From a virus: 64,000 nt of DNA. The notes below the pieces were generated by a model. That model was not told where the DNA came from. It saw only the letters and a list, made by a program, of their open reading frames with translations, and did no database searches. Below are positions 18,116 to 26,317 of the stretch, in pieces. The DNA is taken from the IMG/VR virus record IMGVR_UViG_3300031612_000002, positions 1 through 64,000 of that record; one strand, written 5' to 3'. The position numbers were made by a program, and so were the translations under genes. Every line of letters begins with the position of its first letter. The stretch's first letter is position 1.

Positions 18116-19087
18116 ATGAGTAATATTATAAATTCGGCATCAAAAATTTACGGACAAGATCAATATGATCGGTCCGTGAATTTACTTGTTCCTAGAAATA
18201 AGTTTCAATTCCGTGTTGTTGTCTATCACATTGGTAGCAATAAGGCACTGGAGTTGACACGTATATCCGAAATACAAATGCCTAGTCATTCTATGAAGAC
18301 TCAGACATTAAATCAATATAACAAGAAGCGTACAATTCAAACTGGAATTGATTACACTCCTATATCATTGTCTGCGTATGATACCCGTGATGCAGAGATA
18401 GAAAAATTTCTAGTAGGATATAACAATCATTATTATTCAAGTCCTATGTCAGATAACTCTGATGTTATGATTGATGATGTTATTAATCAAAATTTTGCAG
18501 TTTCTGGTCAGAGTGCTAAGGGTTTTAATTTAACCAATGATCGTTATTATATTACTAAGATAGAGATAATTAGAACTTCTTCAGACGGCGATAAAAACAT
18601 TATAGAAATTTATAATCCGATAATTACCAACATACAGGGCGATACACTGAATTATTCAGAATCAGCACCAGTACAATATCGTATAGATTTCACATATGAA
18701 GGTTATAAAACAACTACCAATGGTGTAGAAGTAGAAGTGACACCAACGATAACACCAGAGCCTACTATAGTCACAGTGTCTACGCCTGTCCCCGCAGCAA
18801 TTGTTGTTCCTGGATTGAGTGCAGAAGAGACACTAGCAGCAGATGAAGCAGAAGTATATAATCTAGCAGCAGGTATGTATGGCAACCTTGGAATAAAGTT
18901 TGTGCCAGTAGGACCAACTGTGGAATATGATGCAATCAGAAACATTCACACAGTGCAGGTTTATAATCCTGATACTAATCTCAATGAAAAAATGACGAAT
19001 AATCCACCAACAGGTGTGCTTTCAGCATTATACCATACAAAAGAGCAATTTGAAAAAATCGTCAGTGACTACAATAAAGGTCAGTAA
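18116..19087 (+). CDS. Tube-like structural protein (gp19/gp54-type paralogue)
   Basis: 323 residues. The N-terminal 205 residues follow the tube pattern (NKFQFRVVVYHIG, LTRISEIQMPSHSMKTQTL, YTPISLSAYDTRDAEIEKFL, YITKIEIIRTSSDGDKN, APVQYRIDFTYEGYK). A Thr/Pro/Val linker (205-235) and a C-terminal domain (235-323) follow. T4 gp54 and gp48, the baseplate tube initiators, share the gp19 fold; gp54 is 320 residues, so this could be its counterpart. No good ribosome site is visible, and it may be coupled to the tube gene 14 bases upstream. The exact assignment is uncertain. Confidence 0.6.
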   Translation: MSNIINSASKIYGQDQYDRSVNLLVPRNKFQFRVVVYHIGSNKALELTRISEIQMPSHSMKTQTLNQYNKKRTIQTGIDYTPISLSAYDTRDAEIEKFLVGYNNHYYSSPMSDNSDVMIDDVINQNFAVSGQSAKGFNLTNDRYYITKIEIIRTSSDGDKNIIEIYNPIITNIQGDTLNYSESAPVQYRIDFTYEGYKTTTNGVEVEVTPTITPEPTIVTVSTPVPAAIVVPGLSAEETLAADEAEVYNLAAGMYGNLGIKFVPVGPTVEYDAIRNIHTVQVYNPDTNLNEKMTNNPPTGVLSALYHTKEQFEKIVSDYNKGQ

Positions 19088-19089
19088 AA

Positions 19090-19545
19090 ATGGCAAAATT
19101 TCACCAAGGCTTATACACGCCAAAAAATCCAGATAAATACTTAGGTAAGGGCTTACCACGATATCGTTCAAGTTGGGAACTAGTTGTTTTCAGAATGTGT
19201 GACAATCATCCATCCGTATTAGGTTGGGGCTCAGAAACACATCGTATCCCATACAAAAACCCACTTACTGGAAAAAATTCTAATTATGTGCCAGATTTAT
19301 TGATGGTATATCAAGATGCAAACGGTAAGCAACACGCAGAGATGGTAGAAATAAAACCAGCGGGACAAACACTCGGTGAAGCAAAAAGTCAATCACAAAA
19401 AGCAGCCGCAGTAGTTAATCACGCAAAATGGGAAGCAGCAAGACATTGGTGCAGATCAAAAGGCTTAGGTTTTCGCGTCATCACTGAGCATGAGATATTC
19501 AATAAGCCAAAGAAGCGAACAAAAGCGCAAAGGAAAAAGAAATGA
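19090..19545 (+). CDS. 4: Head completion protein (T4 gp4-like, nuclease fold)
   Basis: 151 residues against 150 for T4 gp4. Segments GKGLPRYRSSWELVVFRM, VLGWGSETHRIPY, NYVPDLLMVYQDANG and MVEIKPAGQT match gp4, which resembles TnsA-type endonucleases; the E, D and ExK residues are in place. gp4 is added after packaging to complete heads. A basic tail (KPKKRTKAQRKKK) may bind DNA. It overlaps the following small terminase by 4 bases. Confidence 0.85.
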   Translation: MAKFHQGLYTPKNPDKYLGKGLPRYRSSWELVVFRMCDNHPSVLGWGSETHRIPYKNPLTGKNSNYVPDLLMVYQDANGKQHAEMVEIKPAGQTLGEAKSQSQKAAAVVNHAKWEAARHWCRSKGLGFRVITEHEIFNKPKKRTKAQRKKK

Positions 19546-20099
19546 CACAGAAATTAAGCGATACATTTAATTTACCGCCTATAGACGATATATCATTTAA
19601 CTTTGATGATGATGAAAATGAAATAGAACCATCATCGGAAGAAGTGATAAAGCAACTCACAGAACAAATATCAACACAAACAGAAACTATGGATATGTCT
19701 ATGAAAGTAGACGCAGCACTACCTATGGTGTTGGGATTAGACGCGATAGATGCAGAGATGGATGAATATGCAAAAAGAGCAATTACTGCGTTTGATGATA
19801 TAGTAGATTTGGCAAAGAATGTAGACGATAGAAATGCCGCTGCATTGCTTGATAGTGCTAGTAAAATGCTATCAGCCGCGATAACCGCAAAGCAAACAAA
19901 GATGGATAAAAAAATAAAAATGATTGAGTTGCAGATGCGCAAAGAACGACTTGATATGGATAATCGAAAAGTAAACCATGTTATCAATAAAGGTTTACCA
20001 GATGACGACCCAGAATCAATTGATGGTAGATTAATAGGAAATCGTTCAGAGATGCTAGCAGAAATAATGAAAAACATGAAAGCGGAAGAAGACAAATGA
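19542..20099 (+). CDS. 16: Probable terminase small subunit (T4 gp16-like)
   Basis: 185 residues. An acidic N-terminus (DDISFNFDDDENEIEPSSEE) is followed by a helical, coiled-coil-like core (DEYAKRAITAFDDIVDLAKN, then a long charged helix MRKERLDMDNRKVN) and a C-terminus GNRSEMLAEIMKNMK. This layout, the length and the position between gp4 and gp17 fit T4 gp16, which forms ring oligomers and starts packaging. Sequence similarity is weak, so some doubt remains. AGGA precedes the ATG. Confidence 0.72.
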   Translation: MTQKLSDTFNLPPIDDISFNFDDDENEIEPSSEEVIKQLTEQISTQTETMDMSMKVDAALPMVLGLDAIDAEMDEYAKRAITAFDDIVDLAKNVDDRNAAALLDSASKMLSAAITAKQTKMDKKIKMIELQMRKERLDMDNRKVNHVINKGLPDDDPESIDGRLIGNRSEMLAEIMKNMKAEEDK

Positions 20100-20716
20100 T
20101 AGAAGATAGATTTATTGAATTAACTGATGTCACATTCGACAGAAATAGATTAGAGCAATTGTATGAATCAGTAAAGCATGCAGCACAAGATTATTCAAAC
20201 ATACGAAATAACGCCACGAAAGGGTTGTTTAGTTCAATTCGGGTAGAAGATCTAGAAGGTAAAGAATATCTAGATTATCCAGAGATATCAGAAATTGTGA
20301 AATTATTCAATCCAGAAGTAAAACAGATAAAAAGTGGAAACATAGCAATAACAGTGTATAGGCCTGGTTTTCAATTCCACCCACATGTTGACTTTTCAAG
20401 AAAGTGTGTGATAATGATACCTATATTGCCATCAGATGGTGGCGTAGGGGTTGATTATTATGACTATGCTATACTGGGCGATAATCCGATAATAACAGGT
20501 TATTCAGCGGGCGCTGAGGCTCATGATGAAGAATTTTATTTAGGAACACATATGTATTCAACTGTTCATCCTACATTAATGGATGCCACACAGGTACATG
20601 GCGTTAGAAATGATTCTGATTGTGATAGAGTATATCTACAACTCAGTTTGTATGATGAATTTGAGAGATGTAAAGAACTGATTAAGTCGGGCGCTTTTTA
20701 CAATAAAGATAAATAG
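20096..20716 (+). CDS. 2OG-Fe(II) oxygenase-like protein
   Basis: 206 residues. FQFHPHVDFSRKCVIMIPIL contains an HxD motif, and a distal His lies in TQVHGVRND, followed by RVYLQLSLY with Arg. This is the His-x-Asp...His layout of double-stranded beta-helix dioxygenases. Such proteins are common in T4-like aquatic phages, usually with unknown substrates (protein, nucleic acid or small molecule hydroxylation). It overlaps the small terminase by 4 bases, so it is expressed with packaging genes. Confidence 0.65.
   Translation: MIEDRFIELTDVTFDRNRLEQLYESVKHAAQDYSNIRNNATKGLFSSIRVEDLEGKEYLDYPEISEIVKLFNPEVKQIKSGNIAITVYRPGFQFHPHVDFSRKCVIMIPILPSDGGVGVDYYDYAILGDNPIITGYSAGAEAHDEEFYLGTHMYSTVHPTLMDATQVHGVRNDSDCDRVYLQLSLYDEFERCKELIKSGAFYNKDK
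20708..20716 (+). promoter_or_regulatory. Late promoter box
   Basis: GATAAATAG overlapping the preceding stop codon, 25 bases before the next ATG. Confidence 0.55.
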
Positions 20717-20741
20717 TTATAATATTAGGAGAATTAAACCA

Positions 20742-21254
20742 ATGAAGTCCTTTACAGAATATTTGACAGAATCAAAAAAAACATACACATTCCGCATTAA
20801 GTTAGCAAAGGAATTATCTGGCGATGATTTAACTCGCATTGAGAATCACTTAGCTAAGTACGATGTGCAGAAAGTAAGTGCACCAACTAAGTTGATGCTA
20901 CAAAGCACACCTTATGATTTCCCACAACTACGTGGATACGAGATATATGTTGTTGAATTTGAGACAAATTTACCAGCAAGTGCATATCAGATACAAACAG
21001 AAATACAAGCCCTTATCGGAATTAGCGACGGATACATGAAAGTTCGTTCAGACCAAGAGCCGTTAGAGCAACGAGAGCAATCATTAATGGATTCAGAATC
21101 TGATGATGAAGGAGTTTCAAGTTTGTTGGCTGATAGTACCTATTCAGAAGCAGAAGATATAAATCCAGAAGATTTTTTTGGTGACAAGTATAATACTTCT
21201 TTTGTTCAAGATTTATTGAAATTAAAAAAAGATCAGGAGAAGAAAGATGCATGA
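20742..21254 (+). CDS. Probable internal/head-associated protein with capsid-targeting-like N-terminus
   Basis: 170 residues. The start MKSFTEYLTES closely resembles the capsid-targeting peptide of T4 internal proteins (MKTYQEFIAEA) and contains L-T-E before Ser, fitting the prohead protease consensus (I/L)-x-E. The rest has a small alpha/beta domain (TYTFRIKLAKELSGDDL, YEIYVVEFETN) and an acidic tail (EDINPEDFFGDKY). It has a late box and AGGAGA, and overlaps the next gene by 8 bases. A virion location is inferred, not proven. Confidence 0.6.
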   Translation: MKSFTEYLTESKKTYTFRIKLAKELSGDDLTRIENHLAKYDVQKVSAPTKLMLQSTPYDFPQLRGYEIYVVEFETNLPASAYQIQTEIQALIGISDGYMKVRSDQEPLEQREQSLMDSESDDEGVSSLLADSTYSEAEDINPEDFFGDKYNTSFVQDLLKLKKDQEKKDA

Positions 21255-22587
21255 AATGAGAACATTAATGGAATCATTAACTACTAATACTGAGGTATTG
21301 GTAGAAACAACCGTATTAGTAGATGGCAATGTTACATTGGACAATTTCGAAAGAACAGATGACAGTGAAGTATTCACTGCAACTGCAAATGGCTTTGGTT
21401 CAACCGAAGGATCAGAAGATTATAATGCTGATATCAAAGACATGAATGTTACCATTCAAATAGACGCATTTGGTGATATAAGCGAAGGCGAATTCAAAGT
21501 TGTTAGTATTACTAGTGATGGTGTTAAATTCGCTCCAATGGACGGATTTACGATGGGCGAAGCAATGGGCGTAGACGCAGACGATTTAGTAAGTGCATCA
21601 CAAACTGAATCAGTTGAAGAAGCAATGGGTCCGATGGCAAACATTAATGATGCTGGTGAAATAGAAATGACCAAAGCAGATTATGCTAAGATACATCGTG
21701 ATTATAAGACAAAAATAGATGACACTTATATGGCATTGCGTCTTGATCATAAAACTGGTGGCACAGTATTGACACCAGTGAAATTCATTGAGTCAATGTA
21801 CGAAGCAGACGTAAAGAAAGTATGCAGAGATTGTGGCGATGAAATGCACAAGCCTACCACAGATTGCAGTCATGATTGTAATGATATGACAGGTGAAAAC
21901 TGGGTAACAGAAGAAGCAAAACCAGACTTTGCAGATATAGACAAAGATGGCGATAAAGAAGAAGACATGAAAAAGGCGGCAAACGATATGGAAGATAAAA
22001 ATTTAGAAGAGTCTCCAACAATGGATACTACTCAATTAGTAAGTATGTTACATAGCGCAGGTCTATCGGAAGAAGCGATAGAAAAGAAGATTACCGAATG
22101 GGCAAATTCACCAGCAAATGCGGGCGAAACTGAACCTACATCACATGGCGATCCATATGAGTTTGCACAGCCTGTAAACTTGTCATTGAAGCGTTATATG
22201 GATGCAGAAGACATGAAGGTTAGCGTAACTGAGCATACTGTAGACAACATGAAATCATTATACGAAGCATCTAAGAACAAGCCAGACTTTCTGGACATTG
22301 ACAAAGATGGCGATACTGATGAAGATATGAAAGATGCAGCAGAAGATGTAAAAGAAGCAGTTGCTTGTAATGAATGTGAATGTGATCCATGTGAATGTGA
22401 TACATTAGAAGAATCACAGAGTCCAGCACAAAAAGCCGCTTTTGCGAAGATGTTAGCATCTAAGAAGAAAGAGCCTACAATGGACGATGAGCCTGAGTAC
22501 GATGGAGATAAGAAAGAGCCATCAGTGGAAGAATCATTGGAAGAATCCAAAGAATTGGCAATCTTGCTTAAAAACGCAGGACTATAA
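21247..22587 (+). CDS. Acidic protein with two EF-hand-like motifs and Cys clusters
   Basis: 446 residues, strongly acidic. The N-terminus MHEMRTLMESL has L-M-E before Ser, a possible prohead protease site. Two near-identical calcium-loop-like units are present: PDFADIDKDGDKEEDMKK (227-244) and PDFLDIDKDGDTDEDMKD (346-363). Cysteine clusters occur at VCRDCGDEM ... CSHDC (192-211) and ACNECECDPCECD (373-385), which could bind metal. Similar KPDF-DIDKDGD units are known to me from T4-like marine phage virion proteins. Possibly a head-interior or scaffold-like protein. Confidence 0.6.
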   Translation: MHEMRTLMESLTTNTEVLVETTVLVDGNVTLDNFERTDDSEVFTATANGFGSTEGSEDYNADIKDMNVTIQIDAFGDISEGEFKVVSITSDGVKFAPMDGFTMGEAMGVDADDLVSASQTESVEEAMGPMANINDAGEIEMTKADYAKIHRDYKTKIDDTYMALRLDHKTGGTVLTPVKFIESMYEADVKKVCRDCGDEMHKPTTDCSHDCNDMTGENWVTEEAKPDFADIDKDGDKEEDMKKAANDMEDKNLEESPTMDTTQLVSMLHSAGLSEEAIEKKITEWANSPANAGETEPTSHGDPYEFAQPVNLSLKRYMDAEDMKVSVTEHTVDNMKSLYEASKNKPDFLDIDKDGDTDEDMKDAAEDVKEAVACNECECDPCECDTLEESQSPAQKAAFAKMLASKKKEPTMDDEPEYDGDKKEPSVEESLEESKELAILLKNAGL

Positions 22588-22722
22588 AGAACTTAGACCT
22601 TAGGACCGTTATAATTACAGGCTTGCCCGTTTTTATTATCTAAGGAGAGAGGATGCCGTTATCCATTATATGTAATTCGCTACTATATATATAAAAAACG
22701 GCAATTATTTAAGGAAGAAATT

Positions 22723-23043
22723 ATGAACGATATGAGAAAATTAATAGAAGCAGTATTACAAGAATCACCTACACAAGTGGGCGATGTTATTACATATAAG
22801 AATAAATCTTATAAAGTAGTTGGTATCAATCCTAATGACTTCAATGATGTTATGATTCGTTCACAATCCGGCGATGAAAGATGGGTTAATGTTAATAAAT
22901 TAAGTACTAATGAATCAGATGTTATAGAATCATTAGACGATGATGTAGATGTTAGTGCTGACGAACTAGTAAACGAAGTAATTGACATTGATACATTTCT
23001 AGAAAATTTAGAAATATCAGTGCGCAATATAATTTCAAAATAG
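22723..23043 (+). CDS. Small protein with capsid-targeting-like N-terminus
   Basis: 106 residues after AAGGAAG. The start MNDMRKLIEAVLQES resembles the previous gene (MHEMRTLMESL) and has L-I-E before Ala, again a possible prohead protease site. Residues 18-60 look like a small beta barrel (GDVITYKNKSYKVVGINPN, MIRSQSGDERWVNV). The tail is acidic (SDVIESLDDDVDV). It lies directly before the large terminase. Probable head-associated protein; function unknown. Confidence 0.6.
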   Translation: MNDMRKLIEAVLQESPTQVGDVITYKNKSYKVVGINPNDFNDVMIRSQSGDERWVNVNKLSTNESDVIESLDDDVDVSADELVNEVIDIDTFLENLEISVRNIISK

Positions 23044-23061
23044 AGAAAATAGTTAACCTAT

Positions 23062-24618
23062 ATGGCAGCAGATACTAAATTAGTAAAAACCCCACATCAA
23101 CAAGAAAATTACACACACGAACAATTAGTAGAATTGGCAAAATGTTCTAATGATCCCAAATATTTCATGAAGACTCATTGTTGGATACAGCATCCTACCA
23201 AGGGTAGAATGAAGTTTGAGTTGTTTGACTTCCAAGAAGAATTGGTTGATGTATATCACAATTATAGAAACTCAGTAGCATTGATCTCCCGCCAAATGGG
23301 AAAATCAACGTGTGCTGCTGGCTATCTATTATGGTATGCAATGTTTGTACCAGATCAGACAATCTTAATTGCAGCACACAAATATAGTGGTGCACAAGAG
23401 ATAATGCAGCGTATTCGCTTTGCATATGAAACATTGCCTGATTATCTGAGAGCGGGCGCTACATCATACAACAAAGGTTCATTGGAATTTGATAATGGCA
23501 GTCGTATTATTGCACAAGCAACTACTGATAACACTGGTCGTGGTATGTCTATATCACTAGCATACTTAGACGAGTTTGCGTTCGTGCGCCCAAATATCGC
23601 AAGAGATTTCTGGACAGCATTGTCACCTACATTAGCAACGGGTGGTAAATGTATTATAACATCTACCCCCAACCAAGATGATGACCAATTTGCACAGATT
23701 TGGAGAGATTCACAAAAGAAGACAGATGAGTACGGTAACGAAACTGATCTAGGTATTAATAGTTTTGCCTCTTATGATGCGATATGGGATAGACATCCTG
23801 ATAGAGATGAAGAGTGGGCAAGAATAGAGCAAGGTAAGATTGGCGAAGAGAAATTCAGACGTGAGCATAAAAATGAATTCATCGCATTTGATGAGACATT
23901 GGTAAGCAGTTTGAAATTAGCCATGATGGAACCAAAAGAAGCATGGGCAATGCAAGGACAAGTACGCTGGTATAAGCCCTTGAAATCGGGTAATTTATAT
24001 CTTATTGCATTAGATCCTAGTTTAGGAACTGGTGGAGATAACGCAGCGATACAAGTGTACGAATTGCCGGGTATGAAGCAAGTTGCTGAATGGCAACATA
24101 ACAAAACAACTATACAGCAACAAGTAAGAATTTTACAGAAGATAGCGATTTACATAGATGAAGAGACAAAGCAGCAATCGGAAATATATTATAGCCTAGA
24201 AAACAATTCAATGGGCGAAGCGGGATTGGTATGTGTAGAAGAGATAGGCGAAGAATTCTTCCCAGGAACATTCTTGAGTGAGCGTAAGAAGCATGGAAAT
24301 ACAAAAGCGTATCGTAAGGGATTCACTACGACACATAAATCAAAGATAGCAGCATGTGCTAAATTGAAATATTGGGTAGAGACTGATAAGTTGGAAATAG
24401 CAAGTAATAATCTACTACGTGAATTGAAAGTATTTATTTCTCGTGGTAATAGTTACGGCGCAAAAGAAGGCGAGAACGATGATTTGGTTATGGCACTAGT
24501 ATTGATCATACGAATGGCACAAGAAGTAACCAACTACGAAGATACTGCATATGAATACCTGATGGAAGAAGGTTTGGATAATGACTACGATGATCCAATG
24601 CCAATGTCATTTTTATAA
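23062..24618 (+). CDS. 17: Terminase large subunit (T4 gp17 family)
   Basis: 518 residues. Walker A is SRQMGKST (76-83) and Walker B LAYLDEFAF, with the coupling motif IITSTPN. The C-terminal RNase H-like nuclease has LIALDPSLGTGGDNAA, the Glu-containing YSLENNSMGEAG and NDDLVMALVL. It powers DNA packaging through the portal and cuts concatemers. The ribosome site is weak; it probably relies on read-through from the preceding gene 18 bases upstream. Confidence 0.96.
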   Translation: MAADTKLVKTPHQQENYTHEQLVELAKCSNDPKYFMKTHCWIQHPTKGRMKFELFDFQEELVDVYHNYRNSVALISRQMGKSTCAAGYLLWYAMFVPDQTILIAAHKYSGAQEIMQRIRFAYETLPDYLRAGATSYNKGSLEFDNGSRIIAQATTDNTGRGMSISLAYLDEFAFVRPNIARDFWTALSPTLATGGKCIITSTPNQDDDQFAQIWRDSQKKTDEYGNETDLGINSFASYDAIWDRHPDRDEEWARIEQGKIGEEKFRREHKNEFIAFDETLVSSLKLAMMEPKEAWAMQGQVRWYKPLKSGNLYLIALDPSLGTGGDNAAIQVYELPGMKQVAEWQHNKTTIQQQVRILQKIAIYIDEETKQQSEIYYSLENNSMGEAGLVCVEEIGEEFFPGTFLSERKKHGNTKAYRKGFTTTHKSKIAACAKLKYWVETDKLEIASNNLLRELKVFISRGNSYGAKEGENDDLVMALVLIIRMAQEVTNYEDTAYEYLMEEGLDNDYDDPMPMSFL

Positions 24619-24626
24619 CACAAAAA

Positions 24627-24635
24627 GATAAATAC
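24627..24635 (+). promoter_or_regulatory. Late promoter box
   Basis: GATAAATAC, 27 bases before the next start, with AAGGAAT between. Confidence 0.6.
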
Positions 24636-24661
24636 ATATATAATTAAAAAGGAATAACCCG

Positions 24662-25933
24662 ATGAATGACATTTCAACAGAAATCTTTAACATATTAAAA
24701 GGCGCAGGCTACAAGATGCGTTTGTATACAATTGATGGTGTAGAGACACTTAATGTAGAAGAAGCAACACGACTATATGCAGTAGATCAAAACTTGATTG
24801 TTACGATAAAACAAGAAGATAATAAATTTGAAGTTATTGTAAAGATTGGGGAAAGTTACGACATACAGAGAAATAAAGATATTTTAGATGCAATCAAATC
24901 AATTGCACATGGAAAATTAGGCGAGTTCACAATGAGAAAGTTTGACAAAAAAATACAACCAAAGACAGATGCACAAGTAACAGAAGGTTTTACGAAGGCA
25001 GGCGGTTCAACAAAAACAAGTTATATCAGATTGCCAGAAGCAACTCTTATCATCAAGCACAACAAGCGTGTTAATGAAGAAATTCGTGGTTCTCGCAGTA
25101 GAAATATTCATAGTTTGTTTATTGAAAATGCATCAGGTGAAAAGTTTGCATTCCCACATAAGTACATGGCAGGTGCGAGAGCAATGACTATGCATGTTAA
25201 TGAGCAGGGAAATCCTTACGATGTTAAGGGACAAGCGATTTTGGCAATGTGTGAAGAGATTTCAGATTTGAACAAATTCACGAAATACACAAAGCAGAAC
25301 AAATTAGTTAACGAAGATAATCAAGAAATCGTAGAAACTATTAAATCAAAGATTGCTCAACTAAAAGAGTCAGTTAAGCGTATGGCTACCAAGCGTGGTT
25401 ATGATAATTTTAAAGTTGAAGTAACTGAAGATTTAATTGAAGAAACCCTTGACATCTCTGAAAAATTCAAGTATAATGCATTATCAACTGAGAGCATGCA
25501 ACAAGCACTTGCTACAGTAAATCGTGTAGTATCTGAAACTAAATTGAAAGAGGCGAAAACCGTGAGCGCAATTGAAAACTTAGAAAAATTGATCAACATC
25601 GTTAAATCTGGTGTTAAAATTCCTATTGATGCAACTGATCCAGAGCATCCTGAAAATGCAATTACTGATTTCTCAGGCGATGGTGGCGAGATTGCAGCAC
25701 TAGGACATAAAGCATCATACATTGGTATGAAGGCGATTAAAGTAAAGCAATTTGAATTGTCTAACTTACTTGATATGCTTAGCGTAGATGTTCATAAAAT
25801 GAACAAGACATTCCGCACTGCACTTGATCATTTACTTGATAAGGTAACAGAAGAAATAGTTCCAGAAGTGGCACAAGCAGCGCCATCAATGGATAGCGAA
25901 GCAGTTTCTAATTTGCGTAAGATGGTAGGTTAA
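24662..25933 (+). CDS. Conserved phage protein, probably virion-associated, 423 residues
   Basis: The late box and AAGGA indicate late expression. The N-terminal half is mixed alpha/beta (MNDISTEIFNILKGAGYKM, MRKFDKKIQPKTDAQVTEG, EEIRGSRSRNIHSLFIEN, FAFPHKYMAGARAMTMHVN). The C-terminal half is helical (QQALATVNRVVSETKLKEAK, FELSNLLDMLSVDVHKMN). Similar proteins occur next to terminase in T4-like marine phages as conserved unknowns. Late expression suggests a structural or maturation role. Confidence 0.65.
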   Translation: MNDISTEIFNILKGAGYKMRLYTIDGVETLNVEEATRLYAVDQNLIVTIKQEDNKFEVIVKIGESYDIQRNKDILDAIKSIAHGKLGEFTMRKFDKKIQPKTDAQVTEGFTKAGGSTKTSYIRLPEATLIIKHNKRVNEEIRGSRSRNIHSLFIENASGEKFAFPHKYMAGARAMTMHVNEQGNPYDVKGQAILAMCEEISDLNKFTKYTKQNKLVNEDNQEIVETIKSKIAQLKESVKRMATKRGYDNFKVEVTEDLIEETLDISEKFKYNALSTESMQQALATVNRVVSETKLKEAKTVSAIENLEKLINIVKSGVKIPIDATDPEHPENAITDFSGDGGEIAALGHKASYIGMKAIKVKQFELSNLLDMLSVDVHKMNKTFRTALDHLLDKVTEEIVPEVAQAAPSMDSEAVSNLRKMVG

Positions 25934-25935
25934 CT

Positions 25936-26100
25936 ATGTTTACTAAATGGATGAAAGATCGCTTAACAGAACGCACATCGTTAGATGGAGCAGTATTAAT
26001 CGGCACTGGACTAGCAATTTTATTGCTAGGTCCATTGGCAAAAGTAGCAGCATGGATTGCCCTTGTATATGGTATCTGGTCTGTTATTAAAGAAGAATAA
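25936..26100 (+). CDS. Small membrane protein, 54 residues
   Basis: It reads MFTKWMKDRLTERTSLDGAV at the start, then two hydrophobic stretches (LIGTGLAILLLGPLAKVAAW and IALVYGIWSVI) separated by little, ending KEE. It begins 2 bases after the preceding stop. The RLTERTSLDG start is a feature I recognise from short membrane proteins in aquatic T4-like phages. A role in membrane or lysis is possible but unproven. Confidence 0.7.
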   Translation: MFTKWMKDRLTERTSLDGAVLIGTGLAILLLGPLAKVAAWIALVYGIWSVIKEE

Positions 26101-26197
26101 ATTTAAATGAAGCAGCGCCAGTTGAGAGCCTGCATTATCAATGTAATATCTTCAATTAAAGACTAAAAAATTAAATCAAATTAAAACGAAAAAGTGC

Positions 26198-26226
26198 TTG
26201 ACAGTAGGCATGAAAAGAAGTATACT
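26198..26226 (+). promoter_or_regulatory. Sigma70-type promoter for gp32
   Basis: TTGACA 26198-26203, 17-base spacer, TATACT 26221-26226. It leaves a leader of about 85 bases before gp32, with two copies of ACTAAGGCAAA at 26247 and 26297. In T4 gp32 represses its own translation through a leader structure; the repeated leader here may have a similar role. The rest of 26101-26197 is AT-rich with nothing convincing. Confidence 0.72.
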
Positions 26227-26317
26227 GTATAGGCTAAGTAATAAAACTAAGGCAAACTTGTATTAGGTAGATACTCTACTTAATATCTAAAAAACACTAA
26301 GGCAAAAGGAAAACATC

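Noticed and set aside
22653-22694. A 13-codon open frame (MPLSIICNSLLYI) after AAGGAGAG in the 22588-22722 gap
   Set aside because: A good ribosome site is present, but the product is too short to support; it might be a leader peptide. Nothing else convincing is in this gap.
26107-26166. A 19-codon open frame before the gp32 promoter
   Set aside because: No ribosome site and no similarity to anything recognised.
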